A model generated the notes under the pieces. The model had not been told where the DNA came from and searched no databases. It saw only the letters and a list, made by a program, of their open reading frames with translations. Made by a program: the position numbers and the translations under genes. This document shows, piece after piece, positions 49,038-58,733 of a stretch of 64,000 bases of DNA. The stretch lies in contig JADLAX010000082.1 in NCBI GenBank assembly GCA_020848035.1, forward strand, positions 62,001 to 126,000, given 5' to 3'. This DNA is from Anaerolineae bacterium. Lineage in GTDB: Bacteria > Chloroflexota > Anaerolineae > Promineifilales > Promineifilaceae. Numbering within the stretch: position 1 is the stretch's first letter; each line of letters opens with the position of its first letter.

Positions 49038-49763
49038 ATGCGTGAGGAAGTTGTTCAGCGGCTGCTGAATTTGAACCGGGAATTTTACGATGCTCAGGCG
49101 GATTCGTTTTCCGGCAGCCGGGTAACGCCCCAGCCGGGGTTTGCCCGCCTGCTGCCGCATCTGCCCCAGCCGTGCCCGCGCTTTCTAGACGTGGGTTGTG
49201 GCAACGGCCGTTTTGCCCAATTCCTGCAAGACAATAACCGCATTGGTGAACTGGTGGGCGTGGATTTTAGCGAAGAGCTGCTGGCCGACGCCGCTAAAAA
49301 TGCCAGCGGCACGTTTTACCAGCGCAACCTGCTGGAACCCGGCTGCCTGGATGAACTGGGACAATTTTGCGCCATCTCCTGCCTGGCGGTAATGCACCAC
49401 CTGCCTGGCCAGGCCAACCGGCTGCGCTTGCTGCGCGAGATGAAGGAACATGTGGTGGGGAACGGCCGTCTTCTCATCTCCAACTGGCAGTTTATGGACA
49501 GCCCGCGCCAGCGGCGCAAAGTGCAGCCGTGGTCCCAGCTGGGCCTGGGCGCGGCCGACGTGGAGCCAAACGATTACTTGCTGGCGTGGCAGCGTAACGG
49601 CTTTGCCCTGCGCTATGCCTGCCACATCGACGCGGCTGAAACGGCCGAACTGGCCGCCCAGGCCGGATTAACCATCATTGACCAGTTTCGCAGCGATGGC
49701 AAAGAGGGCGACCTCAGCCTGTACACTGTGTTGACACCCACTCTGCCAATGCTACAATCTTAA
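49038..49763 (+). CDS. Class I SAM-dependent methyltransferase
   Basis: 241 residues from ATG 49038 (GTG at 49026 would lie in the repeat). Motif I FLDVGCGNGRFAQFL, followed by VGVDFSEELL; AISCLAVMHHLPG and GRLLISNWQF mark strands 4-5. The start (LLNLNREFYDAQADSFSGSR) resembles Trm9-like tRNA methyltransferases and related type-11 enzymes. Substrate unknown. The downstream yqeY promoter lies in its last codons. Confidence 0.85.
   Translation: MREEVVQRLLNLNREFYDAQADSFSGSRVTPQPGFARLLPHLPQPCPRFLDVGCGNGRFAQFLQDNNRIGELVGVDFSEELLADAAKNASGTFYQRNLLEPGCLDELGQFCAISCLAVMHHLPGQANRLRLLREMKEHVVGNGRLLISNWQFMDSPRQRRKVQPWSQLGLGAADVEPNDYLLAWQRNGFALRYACHIDAAETAELAAQAGLTIIDQFRSDGKEGDLSLYTVLTPTLPMLQS
49731..49758 (+). 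promoter_or_regulatory. Sigma-70 promoter for yqeY operon
   Basis: TTGACA (49731-49736) - 16 nt - TACAAT (49753-49758). Near-consensus, placed inside the end of the methyltransferase gene and 22 bp before yqeY. Confidence 0.7.
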
Positions 49764-49780
49764 CGCGGAGGATAACCAAG

Positions 49781-50230
49781 ATGACCCTTAAAGAACAGGT
49801 CCAACAGGACAGAATTGCCGCCATGCGCGAAGGCAACACCGCCAGACGGAACGCTCTGGCTTTGCTGCTGGCGGCCATCAAACAAGAAGAAGTAGACAGC
49901 CAGATCACGCTCGATGATGAAGGCGTGCGCACGGTCCTGATGAAACAGGCCAAACAGCGCCGGGAAAGCATCGCCGATTATGAAAAAGCGGGGCGGGCCG
50001 AAATGGCCGCCGGTGAACAGGCTGAGTTGGAAATTATCGAATCGTACCTGCCCCAGCAAATGGGCCGGGCGGAGGTTGAAGCAATTGCTGCGGCCATTAT
50101 TGCCGAGTTGGGTGTTACCGACGCCAAGGGGATGGGCCAGGTAATGGGTAAATTGATGCCTAAAGTTAAGGGAAAGGCTGACGGCCGTTTAGTGAATGAA
50201 GTTGTTCGAGACCTGCTGAATAACCAGTAA
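49781..50230 (+). CDS. yqeY: GatB/YqeY-domain protein
   Basis: 149 residues. Helical YqeY fold (LKEQVQQDRIAAMREGNTARRNALALLLAAIKQEE... YLPQQMGRAEVEAIA... DGRLVNEVVRDLL), the tRNA-binding tail domain shared with GatB. Role probably in translation. First gene of yqeY-pgpH-ybeY-dgkA, a common bacterial order. GGAGG ribosome site. Confidence 0.93.
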   Translation: MTLKEQVQQDRIAAMREGNTARRNALALLLAAIKQEEVDSQITLDDEGVRTVLMKQAKQRRESIADYEKAGRAEMAAGEQAELEIIESYLPQQMGRAEVEAIAAAIIAELGVTDAKGMGQVMGKLMPKVKGKADGRLVNEVVRDLLNNQ

Positions 50231-50244
50231 CTCCACCACAAATC

Positions 50245-52419
50245 ATGGCGCCTAAAACAGAGGGAAAATCTCGTTGGCGGAAGTTGCTCCAGAGTTCTTT
50301 GCTGTGGATCTTCACCAGCGTGGTTACCCTCGGACTGACGATTATTTTTAGCTTCAATCTGGTGACCGCCAGTGAGGTGCAGGTGACGCTGGGTGAACCG
50401 GCCAGCGAAGATATTCTCGCGCCGCGCTCCATCACCTACGAAAGTGAAGTGCTGCTGGCCACCGCCCGCGAAAATGCGCGCGCCTCGGTGCCGGAGCAGT
50501 ACGCCCGCGACGGCAACGACATCGGCCGCAACCAGCTGAGCCTGGTCAACGCCGTTTTCTCCTTCACCGACGTGGTGCGCGCCGATACCCTGGCGACCCA
50601 GGAGACGCAGCTCTCGTACCTGCAATCGATCAACCGGCTGACACTCCAGGAGCAGGTAGGGCTGGACCTGTTGGAGCTGTCGGCGGCGGATTATGACGTG
50701 GTGAAGCGGGAAATCGCCCGTATTGTGGGCGACCTGATGCGGCAGGACATTCGCGAGAACCAGCTGCGTGAGTACCAGATTGTTGCCCGGCGCGAGGCCA
50801 GCCTGGAGCTAACGCCGCGCCAGGAAAATGTGGTCACCAACCTGGCGCCGCAGTTTCTGGCCCCCACCGTTTTCCCCGATCCCGAAGCAACGGCCGCTTT
50901 GCGTGATGAAGCGGCCAAAGCGGTGGGTGCGTTCCCCGTGGCCATCGCCGACAATGAGCGCATTTTGCGCCAGGGTGACATTGTGACCGCCCTGGACATT
51001 GAAAAGTTAACCCAGCTGGGCCTGCTGCAAAGTCAGTTTGATTGGCGCGACGTAGCGGCCGTTTTTGTCGCCTCGCTGCTGTCGGTGGTGCTGATTACCA
51101 CGTACTGGCATCAATTTTTCTGGGGCCAGGTGCGGGACAACGGCCGTTATCTCACCGTTTTGGCCAGTTTGCTGCTGGTTTTTGCCGCCATTGCCAAGTT
51201 GATGATTACCGGCAGCAGCTTTCTGACCTACATGTTTCCCATGGCGGCGCTCTCCATGATGTTGAGCGTCATCTACGACGTGCGCTTTTCCCTTTCAATT
51301 ACCATCGTCATGGCGGCGCTGATAGGCTTCTTAACCCCGAACTCGCTGGAATTGGCCGCGTATACGGCCGTCGGTGGGCTGCTCGCCAGCCTCAATTTGC
51401 AAGACGCCCAGCGCATCAACGCCTTTTTCCGGGCAGGACTGGCGGCGGCCATCGGCTACTGCGCCGTCATTCTTGTGTTTCGCCTCAGCCAGGACAGCAT
51501 TGACGTGTTTAACATGCTGGAGCTGATGGGTTACGCTGTGGTGAACGGCGTACTCTCTTCGGCGCTGACGCTGGTTGGCTTTTTTGTGCTCGGCAGTTTG
51601 TTCGGTGTGACGACCACGCTGCAGCTGCAAGAATTGTCCCGGTTGGACCATCCCCTGCTGCAAGAGCTGCTGCGCCGCGCGCCGGGCACTTACCACCACA
51701 GCATTATGGTGGCCAACCTGGCTGAGCAAGCTGCCGAGCAAATCAAGGCAAACAGCAGCCTGGTGCGCGTGGGTGCGTTTTACCACGACATTGGCAAAAT
51801 GAACCGACCGCCGTTTTTCTACGAAAATCAGGAAGGGGTTAATCCGCACGACGCCCTCGATCCACAGACGAGTGCCCGCATCATCATCAGCCATGTGACC
51901 GATGGGCTGGAGCTGGCCCGGCGCTACAAGCTGCCCTATCGCATTCACCAGTTTATCGAGGAGCATCACGGCACGCGGCTGGTCAAAGGGTTTTACCACA
52001 AGGCTAAGGAGCAGGCGGCCGAAGGGGAAGGCATTGACCCGGAGAAGTTTCGCTATCCCGGTTCCCAGCCGCGCACGCGGGAAACGGGGGTAGTGATGCT
52101 GGCCGATGTCATCGAATCCACCTCGCGGGCGCTGCAGCCCAACAGCGAAAAGGCGATCGAAAAGTTGGTCAATTCGCTGATTGATGAGGATTTAACCGAC
52201 GGACAGCTGGACAAATCCGGCCTGACGCTGGGGGATATTCGGCTCATTCGCGAATCGTTTATTAAAACGTTAAAGGGGCGCTTTCATGTTCGGGTAAAAT
52301 ATCCGGGCAATGACGCCATTTTGTCGCCTGAAGAGCAGGCGTTGGCAGAAACGGCCGTCCCATCACCCTCACTGCCCGCCGATGTGGATCAAACTCAATT
52401 TAGCAAGGAACCAATCTAG
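50245..52419 (+). CDS. pgpH: 7TM-HD cyclic di-AMP phosphodiesterase-type protein (PgpH/YqfF)
   Basis: 724 residues: N-terminal helix, extracytoplasmic 7TMR-HDED domain (about 50-270), seven membrane helices (about 275-470), then HD domain with THHS-like YHHSIMVANL, YHDIGKM (HD) and EEHHGTRL. Relatives hydrolyse cyclic di-AMP. Starts 15 bp after yqeY and overlaps ybeY by one base. The presence of KtrA, a known cyclic di-AMP target in other bacteria, makes this second messenger likely here. Confidence 0.94.
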   Translation: MAPKTEGKSRWRKLLQSSLLWIFTSVVTLGLTIIFSFNLVTASEVQVTLGEPASEDILAPRSITYESEVLLATARENARASVPEQYARDGNDIGRNQLSLVNAVFSFTDVVRADTLATQETQLSYLQSINRLTLQEQVGLDLLELSAADYDVVKREIARIVGDLMRQDIRENQLREYQIVARREASLELTPRQENVVTNLAPQFLAPTVFPDPEATAALRDEAAKAVGAFPVAIADNERILRQGDIVTALDIEKLTQLGLLQSQFDWRDVAAVFVASLLSVVLITTYWHQFFWGQVRDNGRYLTVLASLLLVFAAIAKLMITGSSFLTYMFPMAALSMMLSVIYDVRFSLSITIVMAALIGFLTPNSLELAAYTAVGGLLASLNLQDAQRINAFFRAGLAAAIGYCAVILVFRLSQDSIDVFNMLELMGYAVVNGVLSSALTLVGFFVLGSLFGVTTTLQLQELSRLDHPLLQELLRRAPGTYHHSIMVANLAEQAAEQIKANSSLVRVGAFYHDIGKMNRPPFFYENQEGVNPHDALDPQTSARIIISHVTDGLELARRYKLPYRIHQFIEEHHGTRLVKGFYHKAKEQAAEGEGIDPEKFRYPGSQPRTRETGVVMLADVIESTSRALQPNSEKAIEKLVNSLIDEDLTDGQLDKSGLTLGDIRLIRESFIKTLKGRFHVRVKYPGNDAILSPEEQALAETAVPSPSLPADVDQTQFSKEPI

Positions 52420-52901
52420 TGGCTTCGTACAAAATTCACGTACAGCAAAAAGAAAAGGTGGTCCAATCCATTGCCGCGGCATTGCGTACGGCCGTTACCG
52501 TCACCTTGCGCCACGAAGAGCATAAACCCCCGGCAGAAGTCACCCTGCTGCTCACCGACGATGACCAGCTCAAGACGCTCAACAAAGAATATCGCGGCAT
52601 TGATGCCCCCACCGACGTGTTGAGCTTTGCCACCGGCGAAACGATGCCCGGTATGAGTGACGACGAGCCATACCTGGGTGACATCGTTATTTCGGTGCCT
52701 ACGGCCGAACGCCAGGCCAAACAAGGTGGCCACAGCCTCAAGGCTGAACTACAGCTGCTGACCGTACATGGCACGCTGCACCTGCTGGGCTACGATCATG
52801 AGGAACCAGAAGACAAAGATCACATGTGGTGGGCTCAGGCCTCGATCCTGGCCCAGTTGGGCGCTGAAATCACCGGACCCCCGGAGGAAACGGAGGAGTA
52901 G
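52419..52901 (+). CDS. ybeY: Endoribonuclease YbeY, 16S rRNA maturation
   Basis: 160 residues from GTG 52419, whose first base is the last base of the pgpH stop. Zinc motif HGTLHLLGYDHEEPED is complete; upstream LNKEYRGIDAPTDVLSFA is conserved. Acts in 16S rRNA 3'-end processing and ribosome quality control. Confidence 0.96.
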   Translation: MASYKIHVQQKEKVVQSIAAALRTAVTVTLRHEEHKPPAEVTLLLTDDDQLKTLNKEYRGIDAPTDVLSFATGETMPGMSDDEPYLGDIVISVPTAERQAKQGGHSLKAELQLLTVHGTLHLLGYDHEEPEDKDHMWWAQASILAQLGAEITGPPEETEE

Positions 52902-52906
52902 CCACC

Positions 52907-53296
52907 TTGTCCATCGAAAAACGCTCAGAGATTCACGATCGCGTTAAGAGCTTTCATTACGCCTTCGAAGGGTGGTGGTTTGTGCTGCGTACCCAGCACA
53001 ACGCGTGGATTCACGCCGTGGTGACCCTGGCCATTGTTGCTCTGGGGCTGTGGCTGGGCCTGCCACGGCGCGATTGGGCTGTGCTCATTCTCACCTTCAT
53101 GGCGGTGTGGATGGCCGAATTTATGAACACCGCCATCGAAGCCGTGGTGGACATGACCATGCCCGATATTCACCCGCTGGCGAAAGTGGCCAAAGATGTG
53201 GCGGCAGCGGCCGTTTTGGTCGGTGCCTTGGGTGCCGTACTGGTGGGCCTGCTGCTGCTGGGTCCGCCGCTCTGGGCGCGCCTCTTTGGTGCATAA
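52907..53296 (+). CDS. dgkA: Diacylglycerol/undecaprenol kinase family protein
   Basis: 129 residues from TTG 52907, 5 bp after ybeY. Three membrane helices; catalytic AEFMNTAIEAVVD (Glu-Asn of the DgkA site) and KVAKDVAAAAVL are intact. In Gram-positive-type organisms this enzyme phosphorylates undecaprenol for envelope synthesis; the lipid used here is not determinable. Converges on proline dehydrogenase with only 6 bp between stops. Confidence 0.93.
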   Translation: MSIEKRSEIHDRVKSFHYAFEGWWFVLRTQHNAWIHAVVTLAIVALGLWLGLPRRDWAVLILTFMAVWMAEFMNTAIEAVVDMTMPDIHPLAKVAKDVAAAAVLVGALGAVLVGLLLLGPPLWARLFGA

Positions 53297-53302
53297 GAGC
53301 GT

Positions 53303-54328
53303 TTACTTAAAGAAGTTGCTCAAGAAAAACCACAAATTGGCTGGTCGTTCTGCCAGGCGGCGCATGAAGTATGGGTACCAGGTGGTGCCAAAGGGAATGT
53401 ATACCCGAACCCGGTACCCTTGCTGACGCACCGCCTGCTGTAGTTCCCGTCTTACACCGTATAACATTTGAAATTCAAATGACTCTTTATCAACCTGGTG
53501 CTGTCGCGCGTGCTGCACGATGGCGTCAATCAGCTGCTCGTCATGGGTGGCGAAACAGGGGTACATGCCCCGGTTCCGCGCTTCCTGGCTGAGCATTTCT
53601 TGGGCCAGGTGCAGAAAGTTGGTATCGGTATCGGCCTTTTGCGGGAAGGCCAGATCGTGCGGTTCTTTGTAGGCACCTTTACACAGGCGCACCCAGGCAC
53701 CTTCCTGGATCAGCGCCCGGATATCGTCTTCGGTGCGGTAGAGGTAGGCTTGAATGACGATGCCGACGCGGTGGCCAAAGCCGTCCTCATCGCGCAGGCT
53801 GCGGTACAGTTCCAGTGTGGTGTCGGTGACGCTGCTGTCTTCCATGTCGATGCGCACGCGGGTGTCGTATTTTTCGGCGGCGGTGAGCAGCTGCTGCAAA
53901 TTGTGGCGGATAACGGCCGTACTCAAATGCAGGCCCAGCTGGGTTGGCTTAACCGACACGGTGGCATTGACCCCGCTCAGGTGAATGTGGCGCATCAGGT
54001 CGATGATTGCTTCCCGGGCGGCGGCGGCATCTTCGGCCGTTTCTACGCTTTCGCCCAGGTAGTTCAGCGTTACCGACAGACCGCTTTGGTTTACTTCTTG
54101 GGTGGCTCGAATGGCGTCTTGAATGGTCTTTCCGGCGATGAAGCGGCTGGCGACCTGCCAGGCGGGTGGAAAATCGGTGGCAATTTGTCGTGCCCAGCCA
54201 GCCGTGGAGAGGTACAGCAAGAGGGAACGCAGCCATTGTTCGCTGTAGCGGTAGAGGAGCAGCACGGCAACGGCCGTAGCGCCCAGAAAAACAAACAATC
54301 GAGCAGTTAGAGAACGATTTTGTGACAT
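53303..54328 (-). CDS. Proline dehydrogenase
   Basis: 341 residues, monofunctional FAD enzyme oxidising proline to pyrroline-5-carboxylate. TIM-barrel signatures: SVKPTQLGLHLS, RIDMEDSS, VIQAYLYRTEDD, WVRLCKGAYKEP, and FQMLYGVRRELQ then RVRVYIPFGTTWYPYFMRRLAERP. The N-terminus has a hydrophobic stretch (LFVFLGATAVAVLLLY) that may attach it to the membrane, near its quinone acceptor. No P5C dehydrogenase gene adjoins. Confidence 0.94.
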   Translation of the reverse strand: MSQNRSLTARLFVFLGATAVAVLLLYRYSEQWLRSLLLYLSTAGWARQIATDFPPAWQVASRFIAGKTIQDAIRATQEVNQSGLSVTLNYLGESVETAEDAAAAREAIIDLMRHIHLSGVNATVSVKPTQLGLHLSTAVIRHNLQQLLTAAEKYDTRVRIDMEDSSVTDTTLELYRSLRDEDGFGHRVGIVIQAYLYRTEDDIRALIQEGAWVRLCKGAYKEPHDLAFPQKADTDTNFLHLAQEMLSQEARNRGMYPCFATHDEQLIDAIVQHARQHQVDKESFEFQMLYGVRRELQQAVRQQGYRVRVYIPFGTTWYPYFMRRLAERPANLWFFLSNFFK

Positions 54329-54442
54329 TACTTTCTTCCTTGTGGTCTTTTCAAGTAAGCAACCTTTGCTTATGATACTTCACATCAATTATTCTAAACA
54401 AACGTGAAAAAGCACCTGCGGTTGGGTGTTGATGGATCATGA

Positions 54443-57400
54443 ATGAGTCCTGATCAAGCCGAGAATTTATTTCCCGTTCAGCCAGATTTTGCGCTGTTCC
54501 ACAGCTATGCGGAACAGGCAGATGTCATCTTTTGGGCAGCCGATCCGCAGACATTTCAGCTGGTGTATGTGAGTCCACACGCTGAACATGCCCTGGGTGT
54601 GCCGCTAGAAGCGTGGTTACGGCCGTCTTTCTGGCAAGATCATCTCCATACAGCCGATCGTGACCGGGTGCTGGTGGAGCTGGCAACGGCCGTTGCCGAC
54701 CAACAAACCCACCTCTTTGAATATCGTCTGATGGCCGCCAATGGCGCATCGCTCTGGTTCCGTGACCGGGTCTGCCTGCTGGCCAACGCCACAACGCCGC
54801 TGCTGTGCGGCATGATGACGGACGTGACGATGTTTAAGACGGCCGTTCACAAAGGTACCGACACCCCCGGCTACACCAGCATCTACCTGGAAATCATGAC
54901 GCTGCTGTCGGGCAATGATCGCATTGGGGACAGTCTGACCATGCTGGCGCGCCGCTTGAGTGATGTGTTTGATGTAACGGCCGTTCACATCATGGAGTGG
55001 CACACCACCACGGGGGTGATCACGCCCCTGGCGCAGTTTCGCACCTTGCCCGAACCCCTGCTCTCGGTCAGTGACCAGGACCATGACAACAAAATCCTGG
55101 CCAACATGATTGACAACCTGGGTGGTCAAATTGGTCAGAAGCCGATTGTGTTCCGGGCCGAAGACAGCGGGTTGTCCAAATGGGTCCGGCTGCATCTGGT
55201 CAACCAGGCAGTCCAGACATTGCTTTTTGTGCCACTGTTGGCGCAGGATGAGCTGATCGGCTGCATTGAACTGCTGTCGCCTCGGGTACGGTCATTTTCC
55301 CCGTATGATATTGAATTGATGCAGGTAATTGCCCGGCAAACGGCCGTAACCATCACCCGGGCCCAGCTGTTCCAGGCCGAAGCCCGCCGCCGTCGCGAAG
55401 CTGAAATTCTGCTAGATATCTCTGAATTTGTCTCCAGCAGCCTGGATCGGGACGAAATCTTAACCCGCGTCATGGAGATTCTGCGGGTCTATTTAAACGA
55501 TGTTCATAACTGCTCCATTTCTCTCATTGCCGGCGATGGCCAACATCTAGAAACTATTACATCCTGGTGGGCCGAAGCAGAATTTGCCTTCAATCCGCCA
55601 GGGGGCCGTGTGGCAATTACGGATACGTTTACCAGCCAGCTGGCTATTCAAGAAGGTGAAGCAGTTATCATTTCTGATCTGAACGAGATACCCTTTGCCA
55701 ATGAGTACACGCTCAAGATGATGAAACAAGGCTTGCGCAGCATCTTATGTGTGCCTCTCAAAGTTCAAGGCGAAGTTGTCGGCGTGATGCATGTCAATAA
55801 CTGGCATATCCCGCGCCGTTTTTCCGCTGATGAGGTGGCTCTGCTGCAAGGGGTGGCCAATCAGGCCGCGATTGCTATTGTCAATGCCCGGCTCTTTGCC
55901 AACGAACGGCGCCAGCTGCATCTGTCGCGTACGCTGCAAAAAGTGGGGGCTTTGCTCACCACCAGCTTGCAGTTAGACCAGGTTTACGAGCAAATTTTCG
56001 ATCTGTTGGGTCAGGTTGTGGTGTTTGATTCGGCCTCCCTCTTTTTGCTAGATAAAGCCGGTGAAGAGTTTTTTATGGTGGCAGGGCGCGGTTTTGAGCA
56101 GCAGCTTTTTGATACCCGGCCGCTGCGTCTGAGCAGCCATTCGATTTACCGCAAGTTTGAGGAGGGCACACCCTGGTCGGTGATCAAAGATGTTAACGGG
56201 CATCCTCACTGGATTGAAAGAGAGGGCCTGGAACGGATTCGGGCCTGGATTGGGGCGCTGCTGCTGGTTAAGGGGGAACAAATCGGTCTGCTGTGTCTGG
56301 ACAGTGCCGAAACCGGGCGTTACTCTGATGAAGATGGCCAGACCGTAGCGGCATTTGCCAACCAGGCGGCCGTCGCCATTGAAAATGCCCGCCTCTATGA
56401 CGAAACGGTGCGGCAGGCCAAAGAGCTGGCCATTTTAAACCAGATTTCGCAGGAAACGGCCGTTTCCCTGGATATTGATGTTTTTCTTGAAAATATAACC
56501 ACCCTCGTTGCTGCTGAACTCTACCCATCGCTTTTTGGCTTTTTTCTGGTGGATGAAGAAACCCACGAACTGCGCGCCCACAACTTCTTTGCCGGTGTGT
56601 CTGAAAGCGCAAAAGAGATAGCGATCCCCCTCGAAAAAAGCATCATTGGGCATGTGGTTTTAAGTGGCCAGCCTTACTATGCCCCCGATATTGCCAAAGA
56701 TCCTTACTACTACCCTTCCGGTTTGCCAACGGGTTCAGAAATTGCCGTGCCTATCAAGGTGAATTATGAGGTCATTGGCGTCATCAATGTGGAAAGCCCG
56801 GAACGCGACGCCTTTGCCGAGCGTGACCTTGACTTTCTGACAACCCTGGCTGGTAATATTTCGGCCGTTTTGGAACGCGCCCGGCTGTATGAAACGCTTA
56901 AGGTGCAGGCCGCCAGCCTGGCAAAACAGGTGGCAGAGCGCACCAACGAGCTGAAACTGGAGCGTGATAAGCTGTTTGCTATCCTGGAGAGTGCCGGTGA
57001 AGCGATCATCCTGACCGACACGCAGGCACATATCCTCTATGCCAACCCGGCCATGGAGCGACAGTCGGGCTATTCGCGCCATGAGCTGCAGCTGCAAAAC
57101 CCCCGCCTGTTGGGCAGTAAGTTGGTGCCTAAGACGGTGTTTACCGACATGTGGCAAAAGCTGGACAGCCGCCAGCGCTGGACGGGCGAATTGATCAATC
57201 GGCACAAAGCCGGGCACACTTACGACGTAGCGGTGGCGGTGACTCCCATTATGGGGGCCAATGGAGAAGTTACCGGGTTTGTCAGCGTGCAGTCAGACAT
57301 CACCCGGCTAAAGGAGCTGGAGCGGCTGAAAACTGAGTTTATTGCCAACGTGTCGCACCAGCTGCGCACGCCGCTGACCAATATCAAAACGTACGTCTCC

Positions 57401-58054
57401 TTGTTAAGCAAAGGTAAGCCAGAGAAGTTTCCCCGCTATTTTTCCGTGCTGCATCATGAAATTGATCGCTTGGCGCGCCTGATTCAAGATTTATTGGATA
57501 TTTCCCGTTTGGATGCTGAAGGTGCGCCGAATCCCAATGCCGCCACCAATCTGGTGGCGTTCTGGGAGCCGTTCTGGCTTCCAGTTTTTGAGCGAGCCGA
57601 GCGTGAAGAGCGCCAGCTGCACGTCACCCTGGCCGACGATGTGGCAGCCAGCCGTCCGTCGGTTTATATGGCCAGTTACCAGCTGGAAAAGCTGTTAACC
57701 CGGCTGATGGATAATGCGCTCACGCACACCAACGTCGGCGGAGTCATTCGCGTCGACGTGGCCTGGGCCACGGGAGCCGAATCTGCCCTGGAGCTGCGGG
57801 TGGGTGATGATGGGCCGGGCATTCCAGAGGCGGAACGGCCGTTTCTCTTCGACCGCTTTTACCGTGGTGCACGAGCCATTGAATCGGGCCTGCCCGGCAA
57901 TGGCCTGGGCCTGGCCGTGGTGAAAGAGCTGCTGGCACAGTACGGCGGTTCAATTGCCGTAGAAAGTGAGCCGGGCGTAGGCAGCTGTTTTGTGGTGCAG
58001 CTGCCGTTGGCAAAGCAGCCAGCAAACCCAAGTGAGTCAACCCATGCCGGTTAG
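54443..58054 (+). CDS. Multi-sensor histidine kinase (PAS-GAFx4-PAS-HisKA-HATPase)
   Basis: 1203 residues, no membrane span, hence cytoplasmic. PAS (about 20-135), four GAF domains (about 150-310, 320-480, 500-655, 675-825), a coiled coil (AASLAKQVAERTNELKLERDK), PAS (about 845-960), HisKA with phospho-acceptor His972 (NVSHQLRTPL), HATPase with N box (DNALTH), G1 (GDDGPGIP) and G2 (GNGLGLAVV). No receiver domain and no response-regulator gene adjacent: an orphan. GAF ligands (chromophore, cyclic nucleotide, redox) cannot be read; no bilin-type Cys was identified. Ten-base overlap with the next gene. Confidence 0.93.
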   Translation: MSPDQAENLFPVQPDFALFHSYAEQADVIFWAADPQTFQLVYVSPHAEHALGVPLEAWLRPSFWQDHLHTADRDRVLVELATAVADQQTHLFEYRLMAANGASLWFRDRVCLLANATTPLLCGMMTDVTMFKTAVHKGTDTPGYTSIYLEIMTLLSGNDRIGDSLTMLARRLSDVFDVTAVHIMEWHTTTGVITPLAQFRTLPEPLLSVSDQDHDNKILANMIDNLGGQIGQKPIVFRAEDSGLSKWVRLHLVNQAVQTLLFVPLLAQDELIGCIELLSPRVRSFSPYDIELMQVIARQTAVTITRAQLFQAEARRRREAEILLDISEFVSSSLDRDEILTRVMEILRVYLNDVHNCSISLIAGDGQHLETITSWWAEAEFAFNPPGGRVAITDTFTSQLAIQEGEAVIISDLNEIPFANEYTLKMMKQGLRSILCVPLKVQGEVVGVMHVNNWHIPRRFSADEVALLQGVANQAAIAIVNARLFANERRQLHLSRTLQKVGALLTTSLQLDQVYEQIFDLLGQVVVFDSASLFLLDKAGEEFFMVAGRGFEQQLFDTRPLRLSSHSIYRKFEEGTPWSVIKDVNGHPHWIEREGLERIRAWIGALLLVKGEQIGLLCLDSAETGRYSDEDGQTVAAFANQAAVAIENARLYDETVRQAKELAILNQISQETAVSLDIDVFLENITTLVAAELYPSLFGFFLVDEETHELRAHNFFAGVSESAKEIAIPLEKSIIGHVVLSGQPYYAPDIAKDPYYYPSGLPTGSEIAVPIKVNYEVIGVINVESPERDAFAERDLDFLTTLAGNISAVLERARLYETLKVQAASLAKQVAERTNELKLERDKLFAILESAGEAIILTDTQAHILYANPAMERQSGYSRHELQLQNPRLLGSKLVPKTVFTDMWQKLDSRQRWTGELINRHKAGHTYDVAVAVTPIMGANGEVTGFVSVQSDITRLKELERLKTEFIANVSHQLRTPLTNIKTYVSLLSKGKPEKFPRYFSVLHHEIDRLARLIQDLLDISRLDAEGAPNPNAATNLVAFWEPFWLPVFERAEREERQLHVTLADDVAASRPSVYMASYQLEKLLTRLMDNALTHTNVGGVIRVDVAWATGAESALELRVGDDGPGIPEAERPFLFDRFYRGARAIESGLPGNGLGLAVVKELLAQYGGSIAVESEPGVGSCFVVQLPLAKQPANPSESTHAG

Positions 58055-58658
58055 ATTAACGGCTGACTTTTATGCCCGCTCGGCCCGCACGGTAGCCCAG
58101 GCACTGCTGGGCCAAACGTTGGTGCGCCAGCTGAACGGCCGTCGCCTCAGCGGCATCATCGTGGAAACCGAGGCGTACTGCGATGGTGATACCCCGGACC
58201 TGGCCTGCCACGGCGAAAGAGTCAACCATGCTCGGCCCACGCCACGAACGGCCGTTATGTTTGGTCCGGCGGGTAGGGCCTACGTCTATTTTACCTACGG
58301 CATTCATTGGATGTTTAACGTGGTCACCGGGCAAACCGGCCAGCCAAATGCTGTGTTGGTGCGGGCGCTGGAACCAGTGGAAGGCATTGACCAGATGATG
58401 GCGCGGCGTGGGGAACGGCCGTTAACCCAGCTCACCAACGGCCCGGCTAAACTGGCCCAGGCCCTGACCATTGACCATTCTTTGAATGGGGCAAACCTTT
58501 ACGCGCCAGACGGGGTTATATGGATCGAAGAGGCGCCCGCTGTCGCCCCCAGCCAGATTGCTGTCGGTCCCCGGATTGGCATGGGCAAAACGCCAGAACC
58601 CTGGTATTCCATGCCCTGGCGCTATTGGCTGGCTGGCAATGCATTTGTCTCCAAATAG
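58044..58658 (+). CDS. 3-methyladenine DNA glycosylase (AAG/Mpg type)
   Basis: 204 residues from ATG 58044, overlapping the kinase stop. Mammalian AAG-type fold: ARTVAQALLGQTLVR, IVETEAYCDGDTPDLACHG (catalytic Glu), TPRTAVMFGPAGRAYVYFTYGIHWMFNVV, LVRALEP, NGPAKLAQAL. Removes alkylated purines. Three ACGGCCGT copies within 600 bp. Confidence 0.95.
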   Translation: MPVRLTADFYARSARTVAQALLGQTLVRQLNGRRLSGIIVETEAYCDGDTPDLACHGERVNHARPTPRTAVMFGPAGRAYVYFTYGIHWMFNVVTGQTGQPNAVLVRALEPVEGIDQMMARRGERPLTQLTNGPAKLAQALTIDHSLNGANLYAPDGVIWIEEAPAVAPSQIAVGPRIGMGKTPEPWYSMPWRYWLAGNAFVSK

Positions 58659-58676
58659 CGGGCAGTACCAGAAAAC

Positions 58677-58712
58677 CCCGCGATCGTCGCGATCCTGCGA
58701 CCATCGCGGCCA
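58677..58712. repeat. Inverted repeat 'ccgcgatcgtcgcga'
   Basis: ccgcgatcgtcgcga facing tgcgaccatcgcgg, nearly perfect, in the gap between the glycosylase and fabI. Confidence 0.7.
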
Positions 58713-58733
58713 AACAATTGAGCAGGAGAGGCT